Shown here: positions 37,285 to 45,644 of the stretch, in pieces
How positions within the stretch are numbered: the stretch's first letter is position 1
How the letters are laid out: each line of letters begins with the position of its first letter
Assembly: GCA_016713435.1 (NCBI GenBank)
Contig: JADJPD010000030.1
Location: 17,944 to 81,943 of the forward strand
Source: Gemmatimonadota bacterium
GTDB taxonomy: Bacteria; Gemmatimonadota; Gemmatimonadetes; Gemmatimonadales; GWC2-71-9
Direction of reading: 5' to 3'
Length of the DNA stretch: 64,000 nt
The notes under the pieces: model-generated
The model's database searches: none
Told to the model about the DNA's origin: nothing
What the model saw: only the letters and a program-made list of their open reading frames with translations
Program-made: the position numbers and the translations under genes

Positions 37285-38473
37285 CCCGATCCACCGCGCC
37301 ACCCGCGGCGCGATCGTCGTGACCGCCTTGGCCCTTTCGCTGGTGGCCTGCGGCGACAAGCCCGCCGCCGATGCCGAGGCCCAGCCCGCGGCCGATCCCG
37401 CAACCGAGGCCGGCGCGGACAGCGGGGCGAGCGTCCTCACGCTCACCCCGGCCGCCGTGACGGCGGGCGGCATCCGGAGCGAAGTGGTGCGTCCCGCCGG
37501 CGGCGCCGGCACCACGGCCACCATGCAGGCGCCGGGACAGGTGGAGGCGGATCCGCTCCGGGCGGCATTCGTGTCGTCCCGGGTGGGGGGGCGGCTGGAG
37601 CGGCTTCTCGCCGTGGCGGGAGACCGGGTGACGGCGGGGCAGGTGGTGGCGGAGGTGATGAGCCCCGCGTACCTGGCCGCGCAGCAGGACTATCGCCAGG
37701 CCGCGCGGCGGGCCGCGCTGCTGGCCGGCACGCCTGACTCGGCCGGGGCGGTGGCGCTGGCGGGGGCCGCGCGCCGGCGGCTGGAGCTGATGGGCGTGGC
37801 GGGCGCGGAGCTGGACCGCGTGGAGCGGGGCGGGGAGCCGGCAGCGCTCCTCCCGGTCACGGCACCGTTCGACGGCAGCCTGGTGGAAGCGATGACGCTG
37901 GCGGGTGCGGCCGTGGAGCCGGGGACGCCGATCTTCCGGCTCATTGACCTCCGCGAGGTGGACATCGCGGCGGACGTGCCGGAGCGCTACCTCCCCGAGC
38001 TCCGCGTGGGCCAGCGCGCCGTGGTGCGCCTCGCCGCGTATCCCGACCAGGTGCTCAGCGGCCGGGTGGAGCGGATCCGCGACGAGCTGGACCCCACCAC
38101 GCGCAGCATCGAGGCGCTGGTGCACGTGGCCAACCCGGGCCGGGTGCTCCGGCCGGGGATGTTCGCCACGGTGGAGCTCGAGGTGAGCGATGCGCGCGGC
38201 GCCCGCGCCGCGAGCGAGTCGCCCAGGGTGCTGGTGCCGGCCGGGGCCATCCTGAGCGCCGGCGACGAGCGCTACCTCTTCGTGGAGCTGGCGGAAGGCC
38301 GCTACGAGCGCCGGGTGGTGACGCTGGCCCCCGATGACCGCCGCTTCGCCGGCGTGGGCGCGGCGGACGTGGTGGTGCAGGCCGGGGTGGCGCCCGGGGA
38401 CCGGGTGGTGGTGGATGGGGCGTTCACCCTCAAGTCGGAGCTCGCCAAGGCGGGCTTCGCCGAGGAGGAGTGA
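37277..38473 (+). CDS. CzcB-like periplasmic adaptor (membrane fusion lipoprotein)
   Basis: A 398-residue adaptor that joins the inner-membrane pump to the outer channel. It has a lipoprotein signal (ALALSLVACGD). The first barrel/lipoyl half has LEADPL-like QVEADPLRAAFVSSRVGGRLERLLAVAGDRVTAGQ, followed by a short hairpin and the return lipoyl strand PVTAPFDGSLVEAMTLAGAAVEPG. The beta-barrel has IDLREVDIAADVPERY and the membrane-proximal domain GVAPGDRVVVDGAFTLKSEL. The long His-rich N-terminal tail of CzcB is absent. It starts inside the czcC-like gene and ends three bases before the pump gene. Confidence 0.92.
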   Translation: MTDPIHRATRGAIVVTALALSLVACGDKPAADAEAQPAADPATEAGADSGASVLTLTPAAVTAGGIRSEVVRPAGGAGTTATMQAPGQVEADPLRAAFVSSRVGGRLERLLAVAGDRVTAGQVVAEVMSPAYLAAQQDYRQAARRAALLAGTPDSAGAVALAGAARRRLELMGVAGAELDRVERGGEPAALLPVTAPFDGSLVEAMTLAGAAVEPGTPIFRLIDLREVDIAADVPERYLPELRVGQRAVVRLAAYPDQVLSGRVERIRDELDPTTRSIEALVHVANPGRVLRPGMFATVELEVSDARGARAASESPRVLVPAGAILSAGDERYLFVELAEGRYERRVVTLAPDDRRFAGVGAADVVVQAGVAPGDRVVVDGAFTLKSELAKAGFAEEE

Positions 38474-38476
38474 GCG

Positions 38477-41400
38477 ATGGTCGAACGCCTCGTGGCCTGG
38501 GCGGTCCGGAACGCGGCCGCCGTCTTCCTCGGCATCCTCCTCCTGATGGGCGCCGGCGCCTACGGGCTCCAGCACCTCAAGGTGGACGCCTTCCCCGACC
38601 TCACCGACGTGCAGGTGGCCGTGCTGGTGGACGCGCCCGGCCTCTCGCCGCTCGAGATGGAACGGCTGGTGGCGTTCCCCATCGAGGTGGCCATGAACGG
38701 CCTGCCGAGGGTGCGGCAGGTGCGCTCGGTGAGCAAGTACGCCTTCTCCTCGATCACCATCGTGTTCGAGGACGGGGTGGGTCTCTACTTCGCGCGGACG
38801 CTGGTCAACGAGCGGCTGCAGAGCGTGCGCGAGGGGCTCCCGGTGGGCGCCGACGCCGAGCTCGGGCCGCTGGCGGGGGCCACGAGCGAGATCTACCTCT
38901 ACACGCTCGAGGGCGGTGGCCTGGACCAGGCCGCGCTCCGCACCCTCCACGACCGCGTGGTGCGCCCGCAGCTCCGCACCATCCCCGGCGTCACCGAGAT
39001 CAACACCTTCGGCGGCCAGGTGCGGCAGGTGCAGGTGACGGTGCGGCCGGAGCGGCTGGTGAGCTACGGCCTCACCCTGCACGACGTGGTGGAGGCCGTG
39101 CAGGCCAACAACAGCATCGCCGCCGGCGGGTACCTGGAGCACCGGGACGAGCAGTACATCCTCCGCGGCCTGGGCCAGGCCACGGGCCTCGAGGACCTCC
39201 GGCAGACGGTGCTCCGCGCCACCGAGCGGGGCGTCCCCGTGCTGCTCCGCGACGTGGCCGACGTGGGCTTCGGCGCCGCCGTGCGCCAGGGCGCCGTCTC
39301 CCGGGACGGGCAGGGCGAGGTGGTGACGGGCATCGTGATGATGCTCCGCGGCGAGAACAGCCGAGAGGTGGTGCGCCGGGTGCGCGAGCGCGTCGAGGAG
39401 GTCAACAAGAGTCTCCCCGAGGGCGTCCGCGTCTCCCCGTACTACGACCAGACCGACCTCGTCGAGGGCACCCTCCACACCGTGCGCACCAACCTGCTCG
39501 AGGGCGGGCTGCTGGTGATGGCCGTGCTGCTCCTCTTCCTGGGCAACGTGCGCGCCGCCCTGGTGGTGGCCGCCACCATCCCCCTCTCCCTCCTCTGCGC
39601 CGTCCTCGGCATGCGCTGGCTCGGCCTCTCCGCCAACCTCATGAGCCTCGGCGCCATCGACTTCGGCATGATCGTGGACGGCGCCGTGGTGATGACGGAG
39701 CAGTTCGTCCGCCGGCTCCACGCCGACGAGGAGGCGCACCAGTTCCCGCGGGAGCGGGAGGCCTTCCTGGCCCGCCTCGTGGGCCTGGCGCAGGAGGTGG
39801 CGCGGCCCATCGCGTTCGGGGTGCTGATCATCCTGCTGGTGTACCTCCCGATCCTCACGCTCGAGGGCCTCGAGGGCCGGATGTTCCGGCCCATGGCGCT
39901 CACGGTGGCGGCGGCGCTGTTCGGGAGCCTGGTGCTGGCGCTGCTCTTCGTGCCGGCGGCGGCGACGGTGGTGTTCCGGAAGGGCGCGCCGGAGTCGAAG
40001 CTGGCGCTCCGCATCGCGGCGGTGCTGGACCGGCGCTACGCCGCCGCCCTGGGCGGTACGCTGGCGCGGCCCGGGCGCACGGTGGTGGTGGCGCTCCTGC
40101 TCCTGGTGGCGAGCCTGGCCCTGGTGCCGCGGCTCGGCACCGAGTTCCTGCCGGAGCTGGACGAGGGCTCCATCCTGGTGGAGGCGGTGCGGGACCCGAG
40201 CGTGTCGCTCGCCAAGTCGGTGGAGATGCAGGCGGAGATGGAGCGGACGCTCCGGCGCTTCCCGGAGGTCACCACGGTGGTGAGCCGCGTGGGGCGCCCC
40301 GACGTGGGCAGCGACCCGATGGGCATCAACCAGGCCGACGTGTTCGTGATGCTCACTCCGCACGGCCAGTGGCGCGACGGCCTCACCAAGGACGCGCTGG
40401 TGGAGGAAATGGAAGACAGCCTCAACGCCCGCGTCCCCGGCATCGCCTTCGGCTTCACGCAGCCGGTGGCCATGCGGCTCGACGAGCTCATCAGCGGCGT
40501 CCGCTCCGACCTCGCCATCAAGGTCTTCGGCGACGAGCCGGAGGAGAACCGCCGGGTGGCGGAGCGGGTGGCGCAGGTGGTGGAGCGGGTGGCGGGTGCC
40601 ACACAGGTGCGCGTGGACGCCACCGAGGGCCAGGGCTACCTCAACGTCCGCCTCGACCGCCTGGCCATGGCGCGCTTCGGCATCCCGGTGGCCGAGGTGC
40701 AGGAGGCGCTGGAGACGGCGGTGGGGGGGCGGCCGGTGTCGCAACTGCTCGAGGGGAGCTACGCGGTGGACGTGTCGGTGCAGTACCCGGCGGACCTCAA
40801 GGCGTCGCCGGAGGCCATCGGGAGCATCACCATCCCGTCGCCGTCGGGGGCGCGGATCGCGCTGTCGCAGCTGGCGGACATCCGGCTCGAGAGCGGGCCG
40901 GTGCAGGTGAGCCGGGAGCGGGCGCAGCGGCTGGTGGTGGTGCAGGCCAACGTGAGCGGCCGCGATCTCGGCGGCTTCGTGGCCGAGGTGCGGCGGGCGG
41001 TGGAGGCGGGGGTGACGGTGCCGCCGGGGATGTTCCTCGAGTATGGCGGGCAGTTCGAGAACCAGGCCCGGGCCATGGAGCGGCTCCGACTGGTGGTGCC
41101 GGTGGCCATCGTGCTGATCGGGGTGCTGCTCTATGCCTCGCTGCAGTCGTGGGTGCTGGCGGCGCTGGTCTTCACCAACCTGCCGTTCGCGGCGGTGGGC
41201 GGGATTGCGGCGCTCTGGCTCCGGGGGCTCCACCTGAGCGTCTCGGCGTGCATCGGCTTCATTGCGCTCTTCGGCGTGGCGGTGCTCAACGGCCTGGTGC
41301 TCCTCACCACCATCCGCGCGCGGCGCGCCGACGGGCTCGACCACCGCGCCGCGGCGGAAGCCGGTGCCCGCGAGCGGCTCCGGCCGGTGCTCATGACGGC

Positions 41401-41602
41401 GCTCGTGGCCAGCATCGGCTTCCTGCCCGTCGCCACCTCGGTGGGCACCGGCGCCGAGGTGCAGCGGCCGCTGGCCACGGTGGTGATCGGGGGACTCGTG
41501 ACGTCCACCCTGCTGACGCTCTTCGTGCTGCCGACGATGTACGCCTGGCTCGGCCGGCGCAGCCGGCGCGGGCAGGTGGGGAACGCGGGACTGGAGGAGT
41601 GA
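38477..41602 (+). CDS. CzcA-like heavy-metal RND pump
   Basis: A 1041-residue inner-membrane proton antiporter of the HME-RND family. It has 12 helices and two large periplasmic loops, with the family start GLQHLKVDAFPDLTDVQV and the Zn/Co/Cd-type helix-4 motif DFGMIVDGAVVM (D395, D401), which fits DFGx3DGA of divalent-cation pumps. The second half has LPELDEGSILVEAV, the substrate-region signature, and ends FVLPTMYAWLGRR. Divalent metal efflux (zinc, cobalt, cadmium or nickel) is therefore likely, copper(I) unlikely. It lies between the adaptor gene and a CDF exporter gene five bases downstream. No frame break is visible in over 3 kb. Confidence 0.94.
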   Translation: MVERLVAWAVRNAAAVFLGILLLMGAGAYGLQHLKVDAFPDLTDVQVAVLVDAPGLSPLEMERLVAFPIEVAMNGLPRVRQVRSVSKYAFSSITIVFEDGVGLYFARTLVNERLQSVREGLPVGADAELGPLAGATSEIYLYTLEGGGLDQAALRTLHDRVVRPQLRTIPGVTEINTFGGQVRQVQVTVRPERLVSYGLTLHDVVEAVQANNSIAAGGYLEHRDEQYILRGLGQATGLEDLRQTVLRATERGVPVLLRDVADVGFGAAVRQGAVSRDGQGEVVTGIVMMLRGENSREVVRRVRERVEEVNKSLPEGVRVSPYYDQTDLVEGTLHTVRTNLLEGGLLVMAVLLLFLGNVRAALVVAATIPLSLLCAVLGMRWLGLSANLMSLGAIDFGMIVDGAVVMTEQFVRRLHADEEAHQFPREREAFLARLVGLAQEVARPIAFGVLIILLVYLPILTLEGLEGRMFRPMALTVAAALFGSLVLALLFVPAAATVVFRKGAPESKLALRIAAVLDRRYAAALGGTLARPGRTVVVALLLLVASLALVPRLGTEFLPELDEGSILVEAVRDPSVSLAKSVEMQAEMERTLRRFPEVTTVVSRVGRPDVGSDPMGINQADVFVMLTPHGQWRDGLTKDALVEEMEDSLNARVPGIAFGFTQPVAMRLDELISGVRSDLAIKVFGDEPEENRRVAERVAQVVERVAGATQVRVDATEGQGYLNVRLDRLAMARFGIPVAEVQEALETAVGGRPVSQLLEGSYAVDVSVQYPADLKASPEAIGSITIPSPSGARIALSQLADIRLESGPVQVSRERAQRLVVVQANVSGRDLGGFVAEVRRAVEAGVTVPPGMFLEYGGQFENQARAMERLRLVVPVAIVLIGVLLYASLQSWVLAALVFTNLPFAAVGGIAALWLRGLHLSVSACIGFIALFGVAVLNGLVLLTTIRARRADGLDHRAAAEAGARERLRPVLMTALVASIGFLPVATSVGTGAEVQRPLATVVIGGLVTSTLLTLFVLPTMYAWLGRRSRRGQVGNAGLEE

Positions 41603-41607
41603 CCGGC

Positions 41608-42506
41608 ATGGGACACGACCACGACCACGGCACCAAGCGGTACGACCGGGCCTTCGCGCTCGGCGTGGCGCTCAACCTGGCCTTCGTGGGCGTCGAGGCG
41701 GGCTACGGCCTCTACGCCCACTCGCTGGCCCTGGTGGCCGATGCCGGCCACAACCTGAGCGACGTGGCGGGCCTGCTGCTGGCCTGGGGCGCGAGCCGGC
41801 TGGCGCTCCGCGCCCCGTCGCCTCGTCGCACGTACGGCATGCGCCGGAGTTCGATCCTCGCGGCGCTCGGCAACGCGCTGCTGCTGCTCATCGCCGTCGG
41901 CGCCATCGCGTGGGAGGCCATCCGCCGGCTCCGGGACCCGGAGCCGGTGATGACGGGGGCGGTGATGGTGGTGGCGCTCGTGGGCATCGCCATCAACACG
42001 GCGACGGCGCTGCTCTTTGCGCGCGGGCGCGAGAAGGACCTCAACATCCGCGGCGCCTTCCTCCACATGGCGGCGGACGCGGCGGTGTCGGCGGGCGTGG
42101 TGGTGGCGGCGCTGGCCATCCGCTACACGGGATGGAACTGGCTGGACCCGGCGATGAGCCTCCTGATCGCCGTGGTGATCACGGTGGGCACGTGGGGCCT
42201 GCTCCGCGAGTCGGTGAACCTGGCGCTCGACGCGGTGCCGGCCGGCATCGACACGGCGGCCGTCGCGGCCTACCTGCGCACCCTGCCGGGCGTGACCGCC
42301 CACGTGCTCCACATCGGGGGCATGAGCACCACCCACGTGGCACTGACGGCGCACCTGGTGAAGCCGGTGCTGGAGAACGACGACGCGCTGCTCGTCACGG
42401 CGTGCCACGAGCTGCACGAGCGGTTCGGGATCGAGCACGCGACGCTGCAGGTGGAGCGGGACCAGGGGGCGGCGAGCTGCGCCCGGCGTCGGCGCAGGTG
42501 GTCTGA
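41608..42506 (+). CDS. CDF-family divalent metal exporter (CzcD-like), C-terminus frame-shifted
   Basis: About 300 residues with six membrane helices and the N-terminal His tail GHDHDHG. The zinc-site motif is DAGHNLSDV (H48 and D52) in helix 2 and HMAADA in helix 5. The cytoplasmic metallochaperone-like domain follows with GVTAHVLHIGGMSTTHVALTAHLV and HERFGIEHATLQVE. After VERDQGAASC the frame stays open far past the expected end, whereas a one-base shift near 42480 gives RPASAQVV and a stop at 42506, just before a terminator. I take the shorter, shifted end as the real one. It complements the RND pump by moving zinc or cobalt from cytoplasm to periplasm. Confidence 0.9.
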
Positions 42507-42540
42507 GACGCGGGGAGGGGCCATCGCCCGGCACGGCAAC

Positions 42541-42574
42541 GCCGCCCCCGAACCTCGCTGGGTTCGGGGGCGGC
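42541..42574. terminator. Bidirectional terminator hairpin
   Basis: GCCGCCCCCGAACC and GGTTCGGGGGCGGC form a perfect 14-bp stem with a six-base loop. It lies between the convergent CDF gene (stop 42506) and the leftward gene that stops at 42595, so it can serve both. There is no T-run, which is usual in such GC-rich genomes. Confidence 0.8.
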
Positions 42575-42594
42575 GGCGATTGGTGCCGGGTGGC

Positions 42595-43299
42595 CTAGGC
42601 CGAGGCGGCCTTGGCCTCGGCCATGGCTCCCGCCTTCGCCTCGCGGGCCGCCTTGGTGCTGGCGGTGGTGGGACGACGCACCGGGCCCAGCAGCTTGAGC
42701 GCGCTCTTCCAGGCGCCGAGGGCCTCGGGGTTGGTGCGGAAGCGGACCAGGTTGATGGCATTGAGGCGGCCCACCACCTCGTCCAGCTTGCCGACGATGT
42801 CCTTCAGCTCCTCCCGGGCACCCGCCCGGGCGGCGCGCGCCTGGTTGGAGGCGAGGACCGCCGCCTCGTACTTGGCGATGGCCTCCCGGAACGTCACCAC
42901 GAAATCCGCCGGCAAGCCGCTGGCAATGAACCGCGCCTCGGCCTTCGCGGCCACCTCGACGATGGCGGTGGCCCGGGTGGCCAGGTCCTTCTCGGCCGCC
43001 CGATGGCCCACGGCCCCGATCTCCTTGGCAATGACCGGGTCGATGCTGGCCCAGCTCCTGGCGAGCGTGACGACCGGCACCATGTGGACGTCGATGAGCG
43101 TGGTCCGGGCCACCTTCTTGGCGGTGGTGGTCCCCTTCCCATGGGTGGCGCGGAACTGCACCTGCACGCCCGCCTCATCGAGCAACGTGTCGAGCAGCGC
43201 CACGTCGTCCATGTAGGCAGGGTTGGGCGAGGGGTTGGCGAGCGAGAACGCCTGCACGTTCTCGGCTCGCTGCAGCTTACGGCGGACCTCGGTGGACAT
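42595..43299 (-). CDS. Hypothetical protein with Lys/Ala-rich tail
   Basis: A 234-residue protein I do not recognise. ATG 43299 is preceded by a strong GGAGGG ribosome site, so the start is secure; the frame remains open upstream only by chance. The protein starts STEVRRKLQRAENVQAFSLANPSPN and is mostly helical, with a long Ala/Glu-rich middle (ARATAIVEVAAKAEARFIA, LASNQARAARAGAREELKD). It ends in a basic Ala/Lys tail (TTASTKAAREAKAGAMAEAKAASA) that recalls histone-H1-like or structural proteins. There is no signal or membrane segment. A lower-GC upstream region suggests an independent promoter. Confidence 0.7.
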   Translation of the reverse strand: MSTEVRRKLQRAENVQAFSLANPSPNPAYMDDVALLDTLLDEAGVQVQFRATHGKGTTTAKKVARTTLIDVHMVPVVTLARSWASIDPVIAKEIGAVGHRAAEKDLATRATAIVEVAAKAEARFIASGLPADFVVTFREAIAKYEAAVLASNQARAARAGAREELKDIVGKLDEVVGRLNAINLVRFRTNPEALGAWKSALKLLGPVRRPTTASTKAAREAKAGAMAEAKAASA

Positions 43300-43669
43300 A
43301 CAGCCCTCCTGGCAGAACGGTGAACCTCCCTGGACCGGCGACCCGACCGCCCGTCGTCCACATGGATTGGGAACTGCGCCCGGTCCGCTCAGTCGGTCGT
43401 CGGCAGGGCCGCTGCCTAACGGACGCATTATTCAGGCCATGCATAAACCAGGGCGTCCTCCGTGGCATGGATCTTGTGCCCGAGGGAAAATCACGTCGTC
43501 ATTTATGCAGCCATGTATAATCAGGCTTTACGTCATCGCGCGGCGAACGTCGCCGGCGGGCGGGGCGGTGAGGGTGGCGATGCAACAATCTTCGGGTTGG
43601 GACCCGAAGCCTGGCGTGGTCTGCGTTGCGCGGACGGCGTGGCGGGGCCGGGGCGGCCCTGGCCGCGCT
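43300..43669. other. Lower-GC regulatory gap before the minisatellite
   Basis: No gene is supported. The stretch 43425-43530 is clearly less GC-rich than its surroundings and contains TATAAT at 43516-43521 on the plus strand and an inverted pair GCATAAA (43441) / TTTATGC (43502). It probably holds the promoter of the leftward gene at 43299. A matching -35 box at normal spacing was not found. Confidence 0.4.
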
Positions 43670-44004
43670 GTGCATGGGACTGGCGGCGCTGTGCGCGAGT
43701 GGGCCGCGCCGTGCATGGGACTGGCGGCGCGGTGCGCGGAGTGGGCGGCGCCGTGCGCGGAGTGGGCCGCGCTGTGCATGGGACTGGCGACGCTGTGCGC
43801 GGAGCGGGCGGCGCTGTGCGCGGAGGGGGCGGCGCTGTGCGCGGAGGGGGCGGGGCTGTGCGCGGAGTGGGCGGCGCTGTGCGCGGAGGGGGCGGGGCTG
43901 TGCGCGGAGTGGGCGGCGAGGTGCGCGGAGGGGGGTGGCGCTGTGCGCGGAGTGGGCGGCGCTGTGCGCGGAGGGGGCGGGCGGTGCGCGGACGGGGCCG
44001 CGCC
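43670..44004. repeat. 21-bp minisatellite, 16 units
   Basis: Sixteen head-to-tail units, each beginning GTGC; thirteen are exactly 21 bases, two are 20 and one is 22. The commonest unit is GTGCGCGGAGTGGGCGGCGC followed by T; a GTGCATGGGACTGG variant appears at units 1, 3 and 6. In the plus frame 21 bases encode a Cys/Trp/Ala heptad, but unit-length changes break any one frame, so I see no gene. The G-runs could form quadruplexes. Confidence 0.9.
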
Positions 44005-44086
44005 GTGCGCGGACCGCCCGAGGCTGTGCGAGCGACAGCGGAGTCGGGAGAAGCTCTTTCCGGCGCGGGAGGCGGACCGGGCGGGC

Positions 44087-44343
44087 TCAGCCCTCGAACA
44101 GCTGCGCCACGTCCATCTCCCAGGGCGCGGGGGGCGCCCTCGGGGCTCCAGCGGAGGCGCTGGCGCTCGAGGCGGGGAGTGCGATCGGCGGGGGTCCAGA
44201 TCTCGACAGTGCGGGTGTCGGGGTCCACGATCCATTACTCCGGGATGCCGAGGGCCTGGTAGAGGTGGCGCTTGGTCCCTCGATCAGGCCGCCGGGTGTC
44301 GGGGCTCAGTACCTTGATGACGAGGAAGGGACGGCCGAGGTCC
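44087..44343 (-). pseudogene. Uma2-family pseudogene (3' part)
   Basis: On the minus strand the sequence reads DLGRPFLVIKVLSPDTRRPDRGTKRH, LYQALGIPE, stop, WIVDPDTRTVEIWTPADR, which is the C-terminal half of a Uma2 protein. The usual tyrosine codon in PEYWIVDP is TAA here (44237-44235), a single-base change, and the end (WEMDVAQLFEG) lies in another frame. The N-terminal half has been lost; the minisatellite lies on the far side. It is thus a decayed relative of the three Uma2 genes at 51390-56012. Confidence 0.8.
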
Positions 44344-44474
44344 TGCCGGCGGTCGGGCGGGCGGGGCGCAACTCGGCCCATCCTGGGCAATGCTGGCTGT
44401 CATCCTCCTGTCACGCAGTCGCATATCTTCCGGCCTCGAGCTGGACTTCCCTGCGCACCAGCCCTGAGGTCTCG

Positions 44475-44834
44475 ATGCGAACATTCGTGATGGTGGCAGG
44501 GCTGCTGCTGGCGGCCCAGGCCGTGGTGGCACAAGGGGTGGCAGTCAAGGAAGCCCAGCCGGGCCCCCTGGCCCAGGCGAAGATCACCGCCGACTCCGCA
44601 CTCAAGGTCGCGCTCGCCCGGGTGCCGGGTGCCAGCCTCAAGTCCGGCGAGATCGAGCGGGAGCACCGGCGGCTGGTCTATTCCTTCGACCTCACGGTCC
44701 GGGGGCGGCGCGGGATCGAGGAGGTGCAGGTGGATGCGCGGACCGGCGCCGTGGTGTCGCAGGAGCACGAGAGCGAGGCCGCGGAGGCGACCGAGGCCGC
44801 AGATCCGGCGCGGGCGCCGGAGGCGCGCCCCTAG
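44475..44834 (+). CDS. PepSY-domain secreted protein
   Basis: A 119-residue exported protein with signal peptide (MVAGLLLAAQAVVAQG). A single PepSY domain follows: AKITADSALKVALARVPGASLKSGEIEREHRRLVYSFDL, then GIEEVQVDARTGAVVSQEHE. It ends in an acidic Ala-rich tail. PepSY proteins often lie beside two-component systems and metal efflux genes and may bind a ligand or modulate a sensor in the periplasm. Here it comes 120 bases before a response regulator gene and the second RND system, fitting that pattern. Start ATG 44475 was chosen for the signal peptide; the open frame extends upstream into the minisatellite. Confidence 0.85.
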   Translation: MRTFVMVAGLLLAAQAVVAQGVAVKEAQPGPLAQAKITADSALKVALARVPGASLKSGEIEREHRRLVYSFDLTVRGRRGIEEVQVDARTGAVVSQEHESEAAEATEAADPARAPEARP

Positions 44835-44954
44835 TCCGGCCCTCCGCGTGCGGGCTGCCTTGACATCCCGCGCCCCGGCCCGTGATGCTCGTGGCCCCGC
44901 GACGGGCCCGCCGCGCCGCCCGGCGCACGGAACAGGGAATGGGAGGCCGACAGC

Positions 44955-45644
44955 ATGCGGGTGCTCGTGGTTGAGGATGATCCGGAAGTGAGTGACCTCC
45001 TGCGCCGGACCATCTCCCGCGCCGCGGGGGCCGTGGATCTTGTGGCCACCGGCGCGGACGCCCTGCGGGCGCTACGCGGCACCCCCTACGATGCGGTGGT
45101 CCTCGACCTCGGGCTTCCCGACATGGACGGCACGGAGGTGTGCCGTCGCTGGCGCGCCGATGGCGGGCGGACGCCGGTCCTGATGCTCACCGCCCGCGGC
45201 GCCCTCGGCGACCGGGTCTCGGGCCTCGACAGCGGGGCCGATGATTACCTGGTCAAGCCGTTCGAGGTGGAGGAACTGCTGGCCCGGCTCCGCGCCCTGC
45301 TGCGCCGCCCCGACGTCCCGCTGCCCGTGGTGCAGCGTTTCGAGGACGTGACGCTCGAGCCGGCCACGCGGCAGGTGCGCCGGGGCGACCGCGAGATCCC
45401 GCTGTCCAGCCGGGAGTTTGCCCTGCTGGCGTTCCTGATGCGCGCCCCGGGACGGGTGTTCAGCCGGGCCCAGCTGCTGGAGCACGTCTGGGACGATCAC
45501 TTCGACCCGATCGGCAACGCGGTGGATGTGCTGGTGGGACGGGTGCGGCGGAAGCTCGACCCGGATGGCCGCCGGCCGCTGATCCACACGGTGCGGGGCG
45601 CCGGCTACGTCCTCAAGGGCGGGACCGTGGGTCATGGCGGTTAG
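44955..45644 (+). CDS. OmpR-family response regulator
   Basis: A 229-residue DNA-binding regulator. The receiver domain (1-120) has the acidic pair EDD (7-9), phosphoacceptor D51 in VVLDLGLPD and lysine in YLVKPFEVEELLARL. The winged helix (about 130-225) has ISLSSREFALLAFLMRAPGRVFS-like PLSSREFALLAFLMRAPG and VDVLVGRVRRKLD. It is of the CusR/CopR/QseB group and overlaps the sensor gene by 11 bases. Together with the PepSY gene before and the RND genes after, it is likely to control metal efflux. All catalytic residues are present, in contrast to its partner kinase. Confidence 0.93.
   Translation: MRVLVVEDDPEVSDLLRRTISRAAGAVDLVATGADALRALRGTPYDAVVLDLGLPDMDGTEVCRRWRADGGRTPVLMLTARGALGDRVSGLDSGADDYLVKPFEVEELLARLRALLRRPDVPLPVVQRFEDVTLEPATRQVRRGDREIPLSSREFALLAFLMRAPGRVFSRAQLLEHVWDDHFDPIGNAVDVLVGRVRRKLDPDGRRPLIHTVRGAGYVLKGGTVGHGG

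Noticed and set aside
37124..41344. Very long open frame on the minus strand opposite the czcBA genes
   Set aside because: It is a shadow of the plus-strand genes in GC-rich DNA, rich in His/Arg/Gln/Glu with no recognisable domain. Similar antisense frames at 975-3275 and 3293-6343 were rejected for the same reason.
42507..43323. Long C-terminal extension of the CDF exporter
   Set aside because: The unshifted frame runs through a terminator hairpin and antisense to another gene; a one-base shift gives a normal C-terminus and stop at 42506.
43670..44004. CRISPR array
   Set aside because: Units are 21 bases head to tail with no unique spacers, and no cas genes are present.
43462..44262. Cys/Trp/Ala-repeat protein encoded by the minisatellite
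   Set aside because: All frames are open on both strands because the repeat is GC-rich and 21 bases long; unit-length changes shift the frame and there is no convincing start or ribosome site.
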